Positions 35,701-42,167 of a stretch of DNA of 64,000 nucleotides are shown here, in pieces; the stretch's first letter is position 1; each line of letters begins with the position of its first letter. The stretch is taken from IMG/VR virus record IMGVR_UViG_3300042516_002692, positions 1 to 64,000 of that record; one strand, written 5' to 3'. The notes beneath the pieces were generated by a model. It was given only the letters and a program-made list of their open reading frames with translations. It made no database searches and was not told where the DNA came from. This DNA is from a virus. Both the position numbers and the translations under genes were made by a program.

Positions 35701-36038
35701 AGACCATAAGCAACAGACATATTTCTAATAGACTCAGAATGTTGTTTTATGTCCTGATTACTAACTCCTACTGTTTGAGCTAATTTAGCTAATTCTTTAT
35801 CAAACTTAATAGCATCATTTGTAGCACTAGATACAAAAGAAGCAAGTCTAACCATTACCCCGCTGAGTGCAGTGTAAGCAGCTAAATTTATTCCTTTAAG
35901 GGTTATAGTCTCAGAAAAGGTTTTAGCTGTCCTAGTGCCTTTTTCTAGGCGTGAGTTTATATTAGAAATGGCCCTGTCGACAGAAGAGCTATCTACATTT
36001 TCTAGTACTAACCTAGCAGATATGTCGTAAAGGGCCAT
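29766..36038 (-). CDS. Tail tape measure protein
   Basis: A 2,090-residue tape measure that sets tail length. Residues 40-250 are the TP901-type core (SFVSSATNDAIKFDKELAKL, VLAQAGYSLREAKAAADEL, TVRDTTRESSETIATGLRTIF). Two copies of the motif (S/T)DTVPA(M/L)L(E/T)PGEFV follow, at about 34,680-34,730 and 34,000-34,060. An HExxH motif (H808-E809-A-T-H812) lies in the middle; a GPN-repeat linker at about 1,080-1,095; hydrophobic Ala/Gly-rich segments near 1,170-1,330; then very Ala/Lys/Glu-rich coiled coil to the end. By the usual ~1.5 angstrom per residue rule the tail would be about 300 nm. It follows the chaperone-like genes, as in other siphophages. Confidence 0.95.
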   Translation of the reverse strand: MALYDISARLVLENVDSSSVDRAISNINSRLEKGTRTAKTFSETITLKGINLAAYTALSGVMVRLASFVSSATNDAIKFDKELAKLAQTVGVSNQDIKQHSESIRNMSVAYGLSAPKIAETIRVLAQAGYSLREAKAAADELAKTTLLASFESIANTTEGLIAINKQFTETVGQSARVLSLLNVVAKKYAVESDDLVDAAKRAGGVFAATGGSLEELVTIYTTVRDTTRESSETIATGLRTIFSRLQRPKTIDYLRQFGIELTDLKGNFIGNYEAILEIQKGIQRANIQPGSIQFAEIVEQLGGVLQQSRVIPLLTQGAKMQRIYADAQNAASETAADLAKAQETLAFKITQTQQNFSKLIGDIMDTASFKAMVSVVLSLTNAFIGFADSIKELIPLIATLGAIKLARSAFQVLPGSSFGSMRTPIKRARGGFVPGSGSGDTVPAMLEPGEFVIRKSAAQAMGADALHGINKYGFGGTVEKLSDSYKSIKTLKGFKDSSGNISALAKRKMNYTANFKNVIPNQKDIELFHKLSGPYGKRFEQVLSKSRRFKTGRPSTNPYAYVDFPYSPGGASEAKFMKEGTTYSDDDNIKGATHAGIAAKALLLSASNNANRRIRGMEIRQKDLSPKSVTTYVTDPDLWTMKRKKKVGIRRATGGGISGTDTVPALLTPGEFVVNKKSAQAFGYGNLHKVNKYAKGGTVSGIQRFFEGGVAEKDVVRAQGNVIKDLEHASRVFTGVLELMPETLQNSILSTFKGIENVQAGASPQLGSSKAFGEGTRGRATVGDSASSIGLQIQGAKTSATEETVVHEATHLGDAALGAARANKEGYAGPKLASQQEGTFQFDVVEKVKPIMQAAMEAAGHSAENIEKYLAKNEELFAEFAAKATPEVRKILFSTTDAAIGMAELRSHLEKAGSTYAGLEASDIDLRPYKSQEVRQDENLAITALNSPVNKTSSVSSRPLAKEFGPEIGRLGKSVSEEQTKLKAIQEQKAQVSTRPGESSKELGKLNEAEAKSIETIDKLNKERDALRSVIIEEKNNLTKGLKSGTASTFRESVPLAPAVNKPVVPPNPAMAAFAKMAQSGPNGPNGPNGPNGPKDNSTVEKEIEERGKNLTGTFSTLALVVSGVASQYVDQETATGRAIGGILDFVSVLSAAQLTLSQFGIDLDPKKIFDIGKDLFTGKGAKLAEQVTGGARQVGKSVFGAGKYVQGIGGKLGQGVVGKAVTGLGSQLQTVGVGVGSKTASAAIGTKVASAATAAAPFVIAGASVLAFGKGLDYLLGREQEAAKAIEEGNIAKAGETAVSVQAQNDLTALATGAAVVATAFGGPLVGAAVGVAVKLAGFIPGVEYAIGGLRNLGAELGLLESTTSIAAKAQFEAAKKNAEKTREKGQERLTKLSSKVKDKESADKVLNSSETKANVAAAIKVANEAKAVIAENDKANVKDASNLSYIKSSSRAASGAGGPLAGSLVKFLGSFVASEEETKARDEDSTKRKQESQAEAKKSLELIMPAIDFKMGESADAGKGWTEFLDSLGENKALVLASGEATNLQEKFDELAIAAKTEAAIRAVLNAQMQKQLITTTGIAEANKKAIAASELGNVVSGLASDSFRGSSLSSAASSEDIDKQSRAAEALGIKGYKENVSAVTKGKSEMTKLETAFATATPEKRQAAQDAITAKKKEIINATGGDATGLEGEALDKAYESTIEGSDKLKNSLIEAAKNTETAINSYIDSVSRASQAQTAYNEAVFNNAQAAQNRQKDLQSFKVGGSTISEIRDRKSAISTNDARANASRLNFVGTSSRLASTGIKIAQTQAQGNIVSPELANTFAALQIKAKEQADAIGLETKNRQALIEAIKEEMEIEKNRGQTFEDLNLALSGGLGKQAKKEAEKQVKAISRVEEIRKTQGDEAANAQLGKEIDRGTLNRQMYTSVIQTEESQRFNQSASMMGANRFESIAGPGAITQDSRSIATGRMTERQKQLQGEATSQTSQIDKNEKALLQGQDASLQLLKASADIFGNSIKDMNTGLTGFNNELKNIVTSLQSGSISMKLDTTNVVVDISSPEGLEALSKQMRQEMKTLIADQLLAQKTGRV

Positions 36039-36059
36039 GACTACTCCACATAAAAGTTA

Positions 36060-36842
36060 CTAAGCTTCTACAGGTTCCGTAGGTGCAGGATCACAGTTAA
36101 AATCATCCTCAAACTCGGCATCTTCTATATTTAGTCCTATCGGATTACCATTTAGGTCAATCCTCTTTCCGTCCTTGTCGAGCCTATATCCATCTTCGTC
36201 GACTTGACGCCCATCGATATCGACTAGGCGACCAGCTTTATCGATGAAATGGCCAGATTCATTGACAAGCTTGAATCGCTTCAAAAACTTGTTTTCTACC
36301 AATGAATCTTCATATTTCTCGTCTACACCGTAGATAAAATTCGCAAACTTTTCTGCGAGTGCAATGCCTAGCTCGTCAGAGCCCTTTTCGACATAAGACT
36401 CTACAGAATCATAGACTAATTTCTGAGTGTCATAATCAAAGATAGATTTTGCCAAAAGGGCATTGAATCTAGCGTTATCTGCTTGGGCCTCGACAGAATT
36501 TGCCTCCATCTGATTACGCTCAGAAATAAGAGATCTAAATTCTGCACGCTTTTTAGAAAGTTGAATTGCAAGAGTTTTACCCTCACTAACTTTCATTTTT
36601 CCAGAAGACAACTTATATTCAAGTTCACCAATTTCTTTGATGAATTGTTTATAGTTTTCCTCTTTGCTGTCATTCCATACGCCCTGTTCTCGCATATGGT
36701 TCATGAGGCTCTTCTTAAGAAGTGCCCCATCATCAATAGCTTCCCTAAAGGCTCTATTATGGGCCTTTTTTCCTTCTGCAACGGCTTGTGGGGTAAGCTT
36801 GATAAAATAATCTTTTTCCCCAACTGTGAATCTATTTTCCAT
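36060..36842 (-). CDS. Tail-assembly-chaperone-like protein with heptapeptide repeat tail
   Basis: A 260-residue, charged helical protein encoded directly ahead of the tape measure, the standard chaperone position. Residues 15-75 (AVAEGKKAHNRAFREAIDDG, then LLKKSLMNHMREQGVW and EENYKQFIKEI) align with the protein encoded at 37112-38026, so the two look paralogous. Residues 197-238 are six consecutive seven-residue units of the form G-x-x-(I/V/L)-D-x-(D/N/A). An acidic tail ends the protein. No -1 or +1 slippage site joining it to a neighbour was found; it is a separate gene overlapping the upstream small gene by 11 bases. Confidence 0.65.
   Translation of the reverse strand: MENRFTVGEKDYFIKLTPQAVAEGKKAHNRAFREAIDDGALLKKSLMNHMREQGVWNDSKEENYKQFIKEIGELEYKLSSGKMKVSEGKTLAIQLSKKRAEFRSLISERNQMEANSVEAQADNARFNALLAKSIFDYDTQKLVYDSVESYVEKGSDELGIALAEKFANFIYGVDEKYEDSLVENKFLKRFKLVNESGHFIDKAGRLVDIDGRQVDEDGYRLDKDGKRIDLNGNPIGLNIEDAEFEDDFNCDPAPTEPVEA
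36129..36254 (-). repeat. Six tandem 21-bp units encoding a heptapeptide repeat
   Basis: The units read GHFIDKA, GRLVDID, GRQVDED, GYRLDKD, GKRIDLN and GNPIGLN. Glycine is fixed at position 1, an aliphatic at 4 and Asp at 5 in the first five units. DNA copies differ at many bases, so the repeat is old or selected at protein level. Confidence 0.85.
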
Positions 36843-37080
36843 GATCTCTCCTAAGTGGCATAAAGTAAACTGTCTTGTATTTGATATCGTACCCGTCTAA
36901 ATCCCGTTCCAATTCCCTGATCTGAAAATGGCCCTTGTCCAAAATGTCTTTTCTTAGTCCTTCATATTCATCCTCCTCAAAAATTTCTTTGAACTCTTCC
37001 AAACTTGCAAGAGCCCCAATCATTGTTGTCATGATGCGTTTCCGCACCGCCTGATAAAGTTGTACTGCCCCGTTTCCCAT
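36832..37080 (-). CDS. Small protein between chaperone-like genes
   Basis: An 82-residue protein with ATG 37080 behind GAGGTT (spacing about 6) and a stop that overlaps the next gene by 11 bases. It has a helical N-terminus (VQLYQAVRKRIMTTMIGAL), an acidic middle (EEFKEIFEEDEYEGL) and a basic C-terminus. No family recognised. Position between the two paralogous chaperone-like genes suggests a tail-assembly role. Confidence 0.6.
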   Translation of the reverse strand: MGNGAVQLYQAVRKRIMTTMIGALASLEEFKEIFEEDEYEGLRKDILDKGHFQIRELERDLDGYDIKYKTVYFMPLRRDHGK

Positions 37081-37111
37081 TTTTAACCTCTCAATCCTTG
37101 TTGAGGCAAAT

Positions 37112-38026
37112 TTATTTGCCTCTGAAACTTAATTCGTTCTTTTTGATGCCTATCTCTTGTTTTACGTGCGAGAACTGACGCTCATCAAGCTCACCTTTAG
37201 CGACTAAATCTTTAGCCCTAGACTTTAGAATCTGCTTACCTTCTGCGCTATTTAGACTATTAATCTCTTTAATCTCCTTCTGGCTAGAAGCCATAACGAA
37301 GACCTCCCCAGCGTTCTGATCCGGAAGGGCATTTTTCTTGTCTTCGGTCTCTCTCTTTTTGGCCTGTTTAATAAACCAACCATCAACAGCTAGTGGGTCT
37401 TTCATGACTGCATTACTTGGGGCATCCATAGATTCACCAATATTGTCGTATAGCTTACTCCAGTAAAGTAGACTAAGCTGATTGTCGTTGAGCTGGTTTG
37501 AACTTACCCCAAAAATAGATTTGGCGTCTTTAGAAACTCCCCATATCATTCTCCAAGTACTGTCAAAATACAAAGCCCTGATATCTTCCTCTGACATCCT
37601 AGAACTTAAAAATTTCCTAGAAAACGCAAACGGGGCGTCTTTATCTCTGAATAAATAATATGCATAAGCCTCATCCCTAGCATATTCGCAAGTGTATTCG
37701 CTTAGGTAGATTTTCTTCTGAAATGCGATGTTCAATTGATACATTTTGGCGTCGATCGCCTTCTTGATCTTCGTGCGTTTGGTTTCCAGAGCGAACGCTT
37801 CAAAATAATCCATTTTCATTTGCTGCAAATCTTCAAACCCTTTAAGGTAGTCTTCCTCTTGCTGCTGAGTCCATAGGCCAATCTCCATCAAATAATCGGC
37901 CAATTCTTCTTTACTGAAAGACCCAGACTCAAAGCATTCGTCGTAGACCGCTTCGGCATAAGCCGAAGCTTCAGCCTTCTCTATAGGGGAGAAATTGGCG
38001 ATCCTGATCGGCTTTTTAAAAGCCAA
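37112..38026 (-). CDS. Tail-assembly-chaperone-like protein (paralogue); start uncertain
   Basis: A 304-residue helical protein from TTG 38026, which has no ribosome site. The same frame is open further upstream, where AGGAGG (38069-38074) stands nine bases before an ATC codon (38057-38059) and 12 before ATA. A start there would give about 315 residues beginning (M)IQELLSNTTLLAFKKP. Residues 12-75 (AEASAYAEAVYDECFESG, then ELADYLMEIGLWTQ and EEDYLKGFEDL) align with the protein at 36060-36842. It is the first gene after the tail-tube terminator. A role in tail assembly is inferred from position and paralogy. Confidence 0.6.
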   Translation of the reverse strand: MAFKKPIRIANFSPIEKAEASAYAEAVYDECFESGSFSKEELADYLMEIGLWTQQQEEDYLKGFEDLQQMKMDYFEAFALETKRTKIKKAIDAKMYQLNIAFQKKIYLSEYTCEYARDEAYAYYLFRDKDAPFAFSRKFLSSRMSEEDIRALYFDSTWRMIWGVSKDAKSIFGVSSNQLNDNQLSLLYWSKLYDNIGESMDAPSNAVMKDPLAVDGWFIKQAKKRETEDKKNALPDQNAGEVFVMASSQKEIKEINSLNSAEGKQILKSRAKDLVAKGELDERQFSHVKQEIGIKKNELSFRGK

Positions 38027-38068
38027 TAGCGTCGTGTTAGACAGCAGTTCCTGTATGATGGGCTTCGC

Positions 38069-38088
38069 CCTCCTAAAGTCCTTATACG
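38069..38088 (-). promoter_or_regulatory. Candidate late promoter CGTATAAG and strong SD AGGAGG
   Basis: Reading the minus strand, after the tail-tube terminator comes CGTATAAG (38088-38081), a variant of the element found ahead of other late units, then AGGAGG (38074-38069). A small stem GGGC-GAA-GCCC overlaps the SD and lies between it and the in-frame ATC/ATA codons. No ATG, GTG or TTG lies within reach of the SD. Confidence 0.4.
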
Positions 38089-38091
38089 AGA

Positions 38092-38111
38092 ATGGGGGCT
38101 TTCGCCCCCAT
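38092..38111 (-). terminator. GAAA-loop hairpin after tail-tube gene
   Basis: On the minus strand ATGGGGGC, loop GAAA, GCCCCCAT form an eight-pair stem followed by TCTCGTAT. It stands 28 bases behind the tail-tube stop. The stem is strong, the tail lacks a T-run; the same loop and a TTCTCG tail occur in the plus-strand hairpin at 13968. Termination or mRNA-end protection are both possible. Confidence 0.55.
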
Positions 38112-38139
38112 CAAGTCCGAAGGTTCACGCAGCTAAGGC

Positions 38140-39348
38140 CTACGTAAACCAGTACTTAAAGTAGCTACCAGCCTCAAGCCCCATTGGGTCTCCAGAGTGT
38201 AGAACTACGAAGTCGTTGTTGTTCTGCATTGAGTATGTGATAGAGGCGTTGCCCCCACCAGCGTCCCCACCACCATAGCTTACGCTAGTTAGCTTGTTCT
38301 TGTTGCCAACCTGAATCACGGTTGAGTCATCAAGACATACCTGAATGGTATGGTTTGACAAGTTACCACCGCTAGGTACGTCTTCGACAGCGTTGATATT
38401 GTCCCCACCAACTGCAATCACCTCAATCTCAGTTGTTACGTTGACTGGGAAGTTAACGTATCTGTAGTATGGGGCATAAGTACCAAGCTGGTTGATCGCT
38501 TCGCGGCCAGCATCAACTGAGAAACTGATAGACTGAACGTGAACGTCGGCAGTATTGATTGTCCCACAATTCTTGAAGGTCGATGCTCCGTTAGCTCCGG
38601 TGGATGGTCCGTTATTAGAAATACCAGTGATAAAACTCGGAAGGACGGTAACGAAACTATTGCCACCGCGAGTCACTAAGTCTGATCCGGTCAGGAAGTT
38701 GTTTCTTCGCAGGACACCACTATCTGGCGAATCAGGTGAGTCATCCCCGAATGCGAAGACAGAGTTGACAACTCCACCAGCACCAAGTAGAATACCGGCG
38801 GTTCCAGTTGTGGAGATCCACTTCTTGTTGTTCCCAACAAGAGTCAGGCTCTCAGTGAAATTTCCATCTGTCGGAAGATTGATACTAACTGAAGACCAAT
38901 ACATACCTGAACAATACAACTCAGCGGCCAAACTATCACCACTAGTTACAGCAGAGTCAGTATCGAGACCGATAATCATTCTGAGGTCGGCTCTCGCGTT
39001 GGCTCTGCCAGAAAGGGTAGGATCGCTAGCAGTAATAGTGGCAGCATGATAGGCCATCGTGTAGCCATCCAGCAGACGCTCCATAGTCGCCTCGACATCC
39101 GGAACTTCTTCCACGTTCTCATAGATCGAAAGCTGACCCAATTCCTGCACGGCTTCAAGACTGAAGTTGGTATTAACCCCAAGGCTCTGAAGACCATGCA
39201 TGATGATCATATTGCCGGAACCATTAAAATCGGTTCCAGCATTGCTGGTGCCCCATGCATCTTTTACGCCAGTAGCCCCCATGTCGCCGATAGCAACACC
39301 TTGAGTGGCGTAAAAAACACGCTTATTTGAACTTGTATTAAACGCCAT
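38140..39348 (-). CDS. Major tail tube protein
   Basis: A 402-residue protein starting at ATG 39348 with GGAG upstream. The N-terminal third (HGLQSLGVNTNFSLEAVQEL, then GQLSIYENVEEVPDVEATMER, LLDGYTMAYHAAT) is the pattern seen in tail-tube proteins of long-tailed phages. An Ig-like or surface domain is probably inserted in the middle (ADDSPDSPDSG region). A T4-type late-promoter box precedes it and a hairpin terminator follows, so it probably has its own abundant transcript, as expected for the main tail subunit. Confidence 0.82.
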   Translation of the reverse strand: MAFNTSSNKRVFYATQGVAIGDMGATGVKDAWGTSNAGTDFNGSGNMIIMHGLQSLGVNTNFSLEAVQELGQLSIYENVEEVPDVEATMERLLDGYTMAYHAATITASDPTLSGRANARADLRMIIGLDTDSAVTSGDSLAAELYCSGMYWSSVSINLPTDGNFTESLTLVGNNKKWISTTGTAGILLGAGGVVNSVFAFGDDSPDSPDSGVLRRNNFLTGSDLVTRGGNSFVTVLPSFITGISNNGPSTGANGASTFKNCGTINTADVHVQSISFSVDAGREAINQLGTYAPYYRYVNFPVNVTTEIEVIAVGGDNINAVEDVPSGGNLSNHTIQVCLDDSTVIQVGNKNKLTSVSYGGGDAGGGNASITYSMQNNNDFVVLHSGDPMGLEAGSYFKYWFT

Positions 39349-39379
39349 TTATTTTCTCCAGTAAAAAGGAACTTCTAAC

Positions 39380-39390
39380 TATTTATACGC
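39380..39390 (-). promoter_or_regulatory. T4-like late promoter box GCGTATAAATA ahead of tail-tube gene
   Basis: Minus-strand bases 39390-39380 read GCGTATAAATA, containing TATAAATA, the exact T4 late-promoter consensus. The ATG (39348) lies 32 bases downstream with GGAG in between, leaving room for a normal leader. It lies across the last codons of the upstream gene. A sigma factor of the right kind is encoded at 6968-7408. Confidence 0.55.
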
Positions 39391-40324
39391 CAAAATGAAT
39401 TACCTCAGTGGTAATTTTAACTGTGCCAATTTTTAGGGTGCCCAACGAGTATACAGAATCCAGCTTCGCATCTTTGATATACATGGTTCTGCCAGAATAT
39501 GTGCTACACAAATCGGGGTAGGTTTTTGCCCCAGAATTTGGGACTCCCCGGTAATCTAGGGGGAAATCATCAGCGTCTGCGATTTCGTTAAGATCATACA
39601 TCTTCATGGAGGCTTTAGATTGGTATGTAAGGGCATCCACAAGGGAATCCCGCGTGTAGGAGTCTTCCGCCACACAATGGCAGTAGAAATCTGTTTCGAC
39701 CAATTGGCCACCTCCCAACTGATATGGGGCCAACCTACGCCCCGCCAATTCAACGCCTATTACCGGGAGAGCTTGGCGGTTTTCGGGCAGGAGTTCATAG
39801 ATCCCACTTTGTGAGGCGAAGTCCCCATTGGATCTCTCAGATCTCTCCTGTAGCTGCTTAAACCAGCCCAGCCCATCTGAGCGTGTAACACTCACATACT
39901 TATAGGAGTAGGCCATTTCTACTACAGAGCTTGCGGCTATAGCTGTATCAAACCTTACTGCCCCATTTATGTGGTCAACATGATAGGCATAAGTACCAGT
40001 AGTAGAGGGTGGATATAGAGTTGAATTAACACGAACCCCAGAAACCCCCGGATAGGCTGGATTAGTAGAAGTTAGGGCTCCGACTCCAGATTCCCAAACT
40101 AGATTTGGCCTGAAGGTGGCCCAGACCTGTCCAGATGTATACCGAGGATCATCTACCAAGCGAAGCCTACTATCAACTCCCCCATAAAGTCCCGTAGATG
40201 GAACGGGAACATCAACAAAATTCCCCATCTGGAGAAGGTTGTAGTCTAAATATGAGACCAGATTCTCTTGTATATCATTGGTGAGAGTAGAATCCCCCAA
40301 CCTAACAAAACCTTTTAATGACAT
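39383..40324 (-). CDS. Virion structural protein ahead of the tail tube (tail terminator or sheath-free neck), unknown
   Basis: A 313-residue beta-rich protein (MSLKGFVRLGDSTLTNDIQENL start, GAVRFDTAIAASSVVEMAYSYKYVSV core). It lies between the neck genes and the tail-tube gene, where tail-terminator or tail-completion proteins are usually encoded. It is too short for a contractile sheath and lacks sheath motifs. Ribosome site GAGG before ATG 40324. The specific role is an inference from gene order. Confidence 0.7.
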   Translation of the reverse strand: MSLKGFVRLGDSTLTNDIQENLVSYLDYNLLQMGNFVDVPVPSTGLYGGVDSRLRLVDDPRYTSGQVWATFRPNLVWESGVGALTSTNPAYPGVSGVRVNSTLYPPSTTGTYAYHVDHINGAVRFDTAIAASSVVEMAYSYKYVSVTRSDGLGWFKQLQERSERSNGDFASQSGIYELLPENRQALPVIGVELAGRRLAPYQLGGGQLVETDFYCHCVAEDSYTRDSLVDALTYQSKASMKMYDLNEIADADDFPLDYRGVPNSGAKTYPDLCSTYSGRTMYIKDAKLDSVYSLGTLKIGTVKITTEVIHFGV

Positions 40325-40331
40325 ACAAGCC

Positions 40332-40985
40332 TCACTGTAGGTAACTGAACATTATGTTGCCAATTTCCGGTAAAAGAGAAGCAATGGTGTTAACAACAAA
40401 GTTATCATCTGCCGTTCCGGCGAAGTTTGGGTCAACTCGGAAGATCTTGCCACTTTCACCAGAGGGGAACATCAGGGCGAAACCAGACCTACTTGTCCTG
40501 AATTCCCCTTTGGCCACGAAAAAGTCATCATAGATGATCGTAGTCCCCTTAGTTAATAGCCACTCCATCCAAGGAATAAATTCGCCGCTTCTGGGGCTTT
40601 GGTATGTTCCTATGCCTTTTAGGATGTCACTGAAGCCATCTGGGAGTATTGAGACCGACATAGACCATGCCGAATTCCCCAAAGAGCCCCTATTCTTGAT
40701 GCCAAGATTCACTTTTACTGATCGCTTTACCACGAACAGGAGTGACTCAATAGCTTCTTCGGCTTCTCCTATATTCAAGCCGAAATCAGCCTGAAGTTGG
40801 CCAGATATCAAAGATTTCACATGAGGAGTGGCCCTAATCCTTGTCTCTATAAGTTCGCCCACTCTCAAATTAATCTGAGGGGCGGCTTTCCTCATCTTCT
40901 TGTCAACTTGCTCTACTACCTCAAATAGCACCTTGGCAGATATTGAGGAGGTGGACTCAATAATTTGGATTCGGGATTTTGCCAT
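40332..40985 (-). CDS. Neck/tail-completion protein, putative
   Basis: A 217-residue protein with an N-terminal helical half (SISAKVLFEVVEQVDKKMRKA, ELIETRIRATPHVKSL) and a C-terminal half with PWMEWLLTKGTTIIYDDFF. The layout resembles HK97 gp10-like and neck proteins that join head and tail. Its ATG overlaps the stop of the preceding gene by one base. The assignment rests on order and fold style, not on a motif. Confidence 0.6.
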   Translation of the reverse strand: MAKSRIQIIESTSSISAKVLFEVVEQVDKKMRKAAPQINLRVGELIETRIRATPHVKSLISGQLQADFGLNIGEAEEAIESLLFVVKRSVKVNLGIKNRGSLGNSAWSMSVSILPDGFSDILKGIGTYQSPRSGEFIPWMEWLLTKGTTIIYDDFFVAKGEFRTSRSGFALMFPSGESGKIFRVDPNFAGTADDNFVVNTIASLLPEIGNIMFSYLQ

Positions 40986-41443
40986 TATTTAGTCCAGTGA
41001 GCTACGCAGTATTCCCCGTTTAGCCCCCACACTAGAACTTCGCCACTCCTTTGGAGTCTGGCCTCGCCATTAGATTCGCTATGAGTTATTAGGAATGAAG
41101 CTCTCCTTAGATTATCCATCTGGGAGAGAGTCCCTATCGTCATGCAGGAGCCCGAGATGAACTCAAAGGCTCCCACCTTGTCAAAACTCTTCTTGTCGGA
41201 ATAGACACGAAGTGTCACATCCTCAGTAGTTTCAACTAACTTGGTTGCCTCGCCGCCCCTAATCATTCCCGCTTGACCCACCTGAGGCGACATAGTCAGC
41301 CTCTGCCTTATCTCTGTAGGAGTAGAGGCTATGAGCGATGTCTTCTGATACACTAGCTGACAGGGCACACCAAAGTTATCCAGAGAGGAAAACAATGACA
41401 TAGCCTCAGCATATTTAGTGTACACGTTAGCGGGAATTTGCAT
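40985..41443 (-). CDS. Head-closure/neck protein, putative
   Basis: A 152-residue protein, probably a small beta-barrel: VPCQLVYQKTSLIASTPTEI, then a glycine-rich loop and DVTLRVYSDKKSFDKVGAFEF. Size and place between adaptor-like and tail-completion-like genes fit a head-closure protein. It has a single Cys pair of no clear meaning. No signature motif was identified. Confidence 0.55.
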   Translation of the reverse strand: MQIPANVYTKYAEAMSLFSSLDNFGVPCQLVYQKTSLIASTPTEIRQRLTMSPQVGQAGMIRGGEATKLVETTEDVTLRVYSDKKSFDKVGAFEFISGSCMTIGTLSQMDNLRRASFLITHSESNGEARLQRSGEVLVWGLNGEYCVAHWTK

Positions 41444-41451
41444 GGATTCGC

Positions 41452-41634
41452 CTAACTTGAGTAGTAGGTTTTGTCGTCTACACGACTATCGAGGATGCCA
41501 GATTGTGCCACAATCACATTGTGCTCAACTCTTGGGTTCACCTTTTTGGTATTGCCCAATTTATCAGCATAAACTGTGGCAGTCCCATTCTTATAAACGA
41601 CTCCAGTACCGGCAAATGATACTACATCTGGCAT
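41452..41634 (-). CDS. Small structural-region protein
   Basis: A 60-residue protein (MPDVVSFAGTGVVYKNGTAT then VYADKLGNTKKV) whose ATG 41634 overlaps the stop of the adaptor-like gene. It is beta-rich and has Gly-Asn turns, as in small virion proteins. Only nine bases separate it from the next start. No family recognised. Confidence 0.55.
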   Translation of the reverse strand: MPDVVSFAGTGVVYKNGTATVYADKLGNTKKVNPRVEHNVIVAQSGILDSRVDDKTYYSS

Positions 41635-42104
41635 TAGTGTCTACTCCAATAAGATCCATAGGGGGACAAGATAGCTTCACCAACATTATTATTGGTCGTA
41701 GCAAAGTTCAATTTGGTTCGTTCGTATCTCTCACACATATCGGCATAGAGACTCTTAAAGTTGGTGGCCACACCACCCATATCAATACTGGATGGGCCAT
41801 CACTGACTCGAACAGCCGATAGGCTGTGGGTCTTATATTCTGCCCCAATTATGATGCAGGCTGCTTTCAGAGAGATAAGGTTTATGAAGCCATCATCTTT
41901 ACTGGATGGCTCTGTTGGGTCGGGAGAGATGGAACACCGCTCTACATTAATTGTGTAGACTTGTTCAAAATCAATTTCAGTAGAAACGAGCTGAGCGGCA
42001 ACGAGTATGGTCTGCTCAATTCTTTCGTCCGGGTAGGATGGGTCAGATATATCAGTATCATTAACTAGATATCTGACAATCGTGCCTATTTCAGTATTCC
42101 ACAT
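41634..42104 (-). CDS. Head-tail adaptor (gp6-like), putative
   Basis: ATG 42104 is preferred: GGGGAGG stands six bases upstream. A longer frame from 42134 would start inside the palindrome described below. The 156-residue helical protein (EIGTIVRYLVNDTDISDPSYPDE is 23 long, begins with IGTIVRYLVNDTD and DERIEQTILVAAQLV) has a conserved middle LISLKAACIIIGAEYKTHSL. Its size, helix content and order (followed by head-closure and tail-completion genes) match connector adaptors that bind the portal. Confidence 0.62.
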   Translation of the reverse strand: MWNTEIGTIVRYLVNDTDISDPSYPDERIEQTILVAAQLVSTEIDFEQVYTINVERCSISPDPTEPSSKDDGFINLISLKAACIIIGAEYKTHSLSAVRVSDGPSSIDMGGVATNFKSLYADMCERYERTKLNFATTNNNVGEAILSPYGSYWSRH

Positions 42105-42115
42105 GATGCCTCCCC

Positions 42116-42133
42116 TGTGGGCGATCGCCCACA
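42116..42133. repeat. Perfect 18-bp palindrome upstream of the adaptor gene
   Basis: TGTGGGCGATCGCCCACA is self-complementary across all 18 bases. It lies 12 bases upstream of the adaptor ATG and 35 bases after the preceding gene's stop, so as RNA it would form a tight stem just before the SD. It includes GCGATCGC. Confidence 0.8.
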
Positions 42134-42167
42134 TCCGAAACGAGTGGATGGCGAATTAGCCAGACAC

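Noticed and set aside
36060-38026. Programmed frameshift joining chaperone-like genes
   Set aside because: I saw no X-XXY-YYZ slippery sequence at the overlaps, and both genes have complete, paralogous N-termini.
39383-40324. Contractile sheath protein
   Set aside because: At 313 residues it is short for a sheath and lacks sheath-like domains; no wedge or other contractile-baseplate genes are visible.
42121-42128. GCGATCGC (cyanobacterial HIP1 word)
   Set aside because: I noticed only one occurrence, and it is part of a palindrome; not enough to infer a cyanobacterial host.
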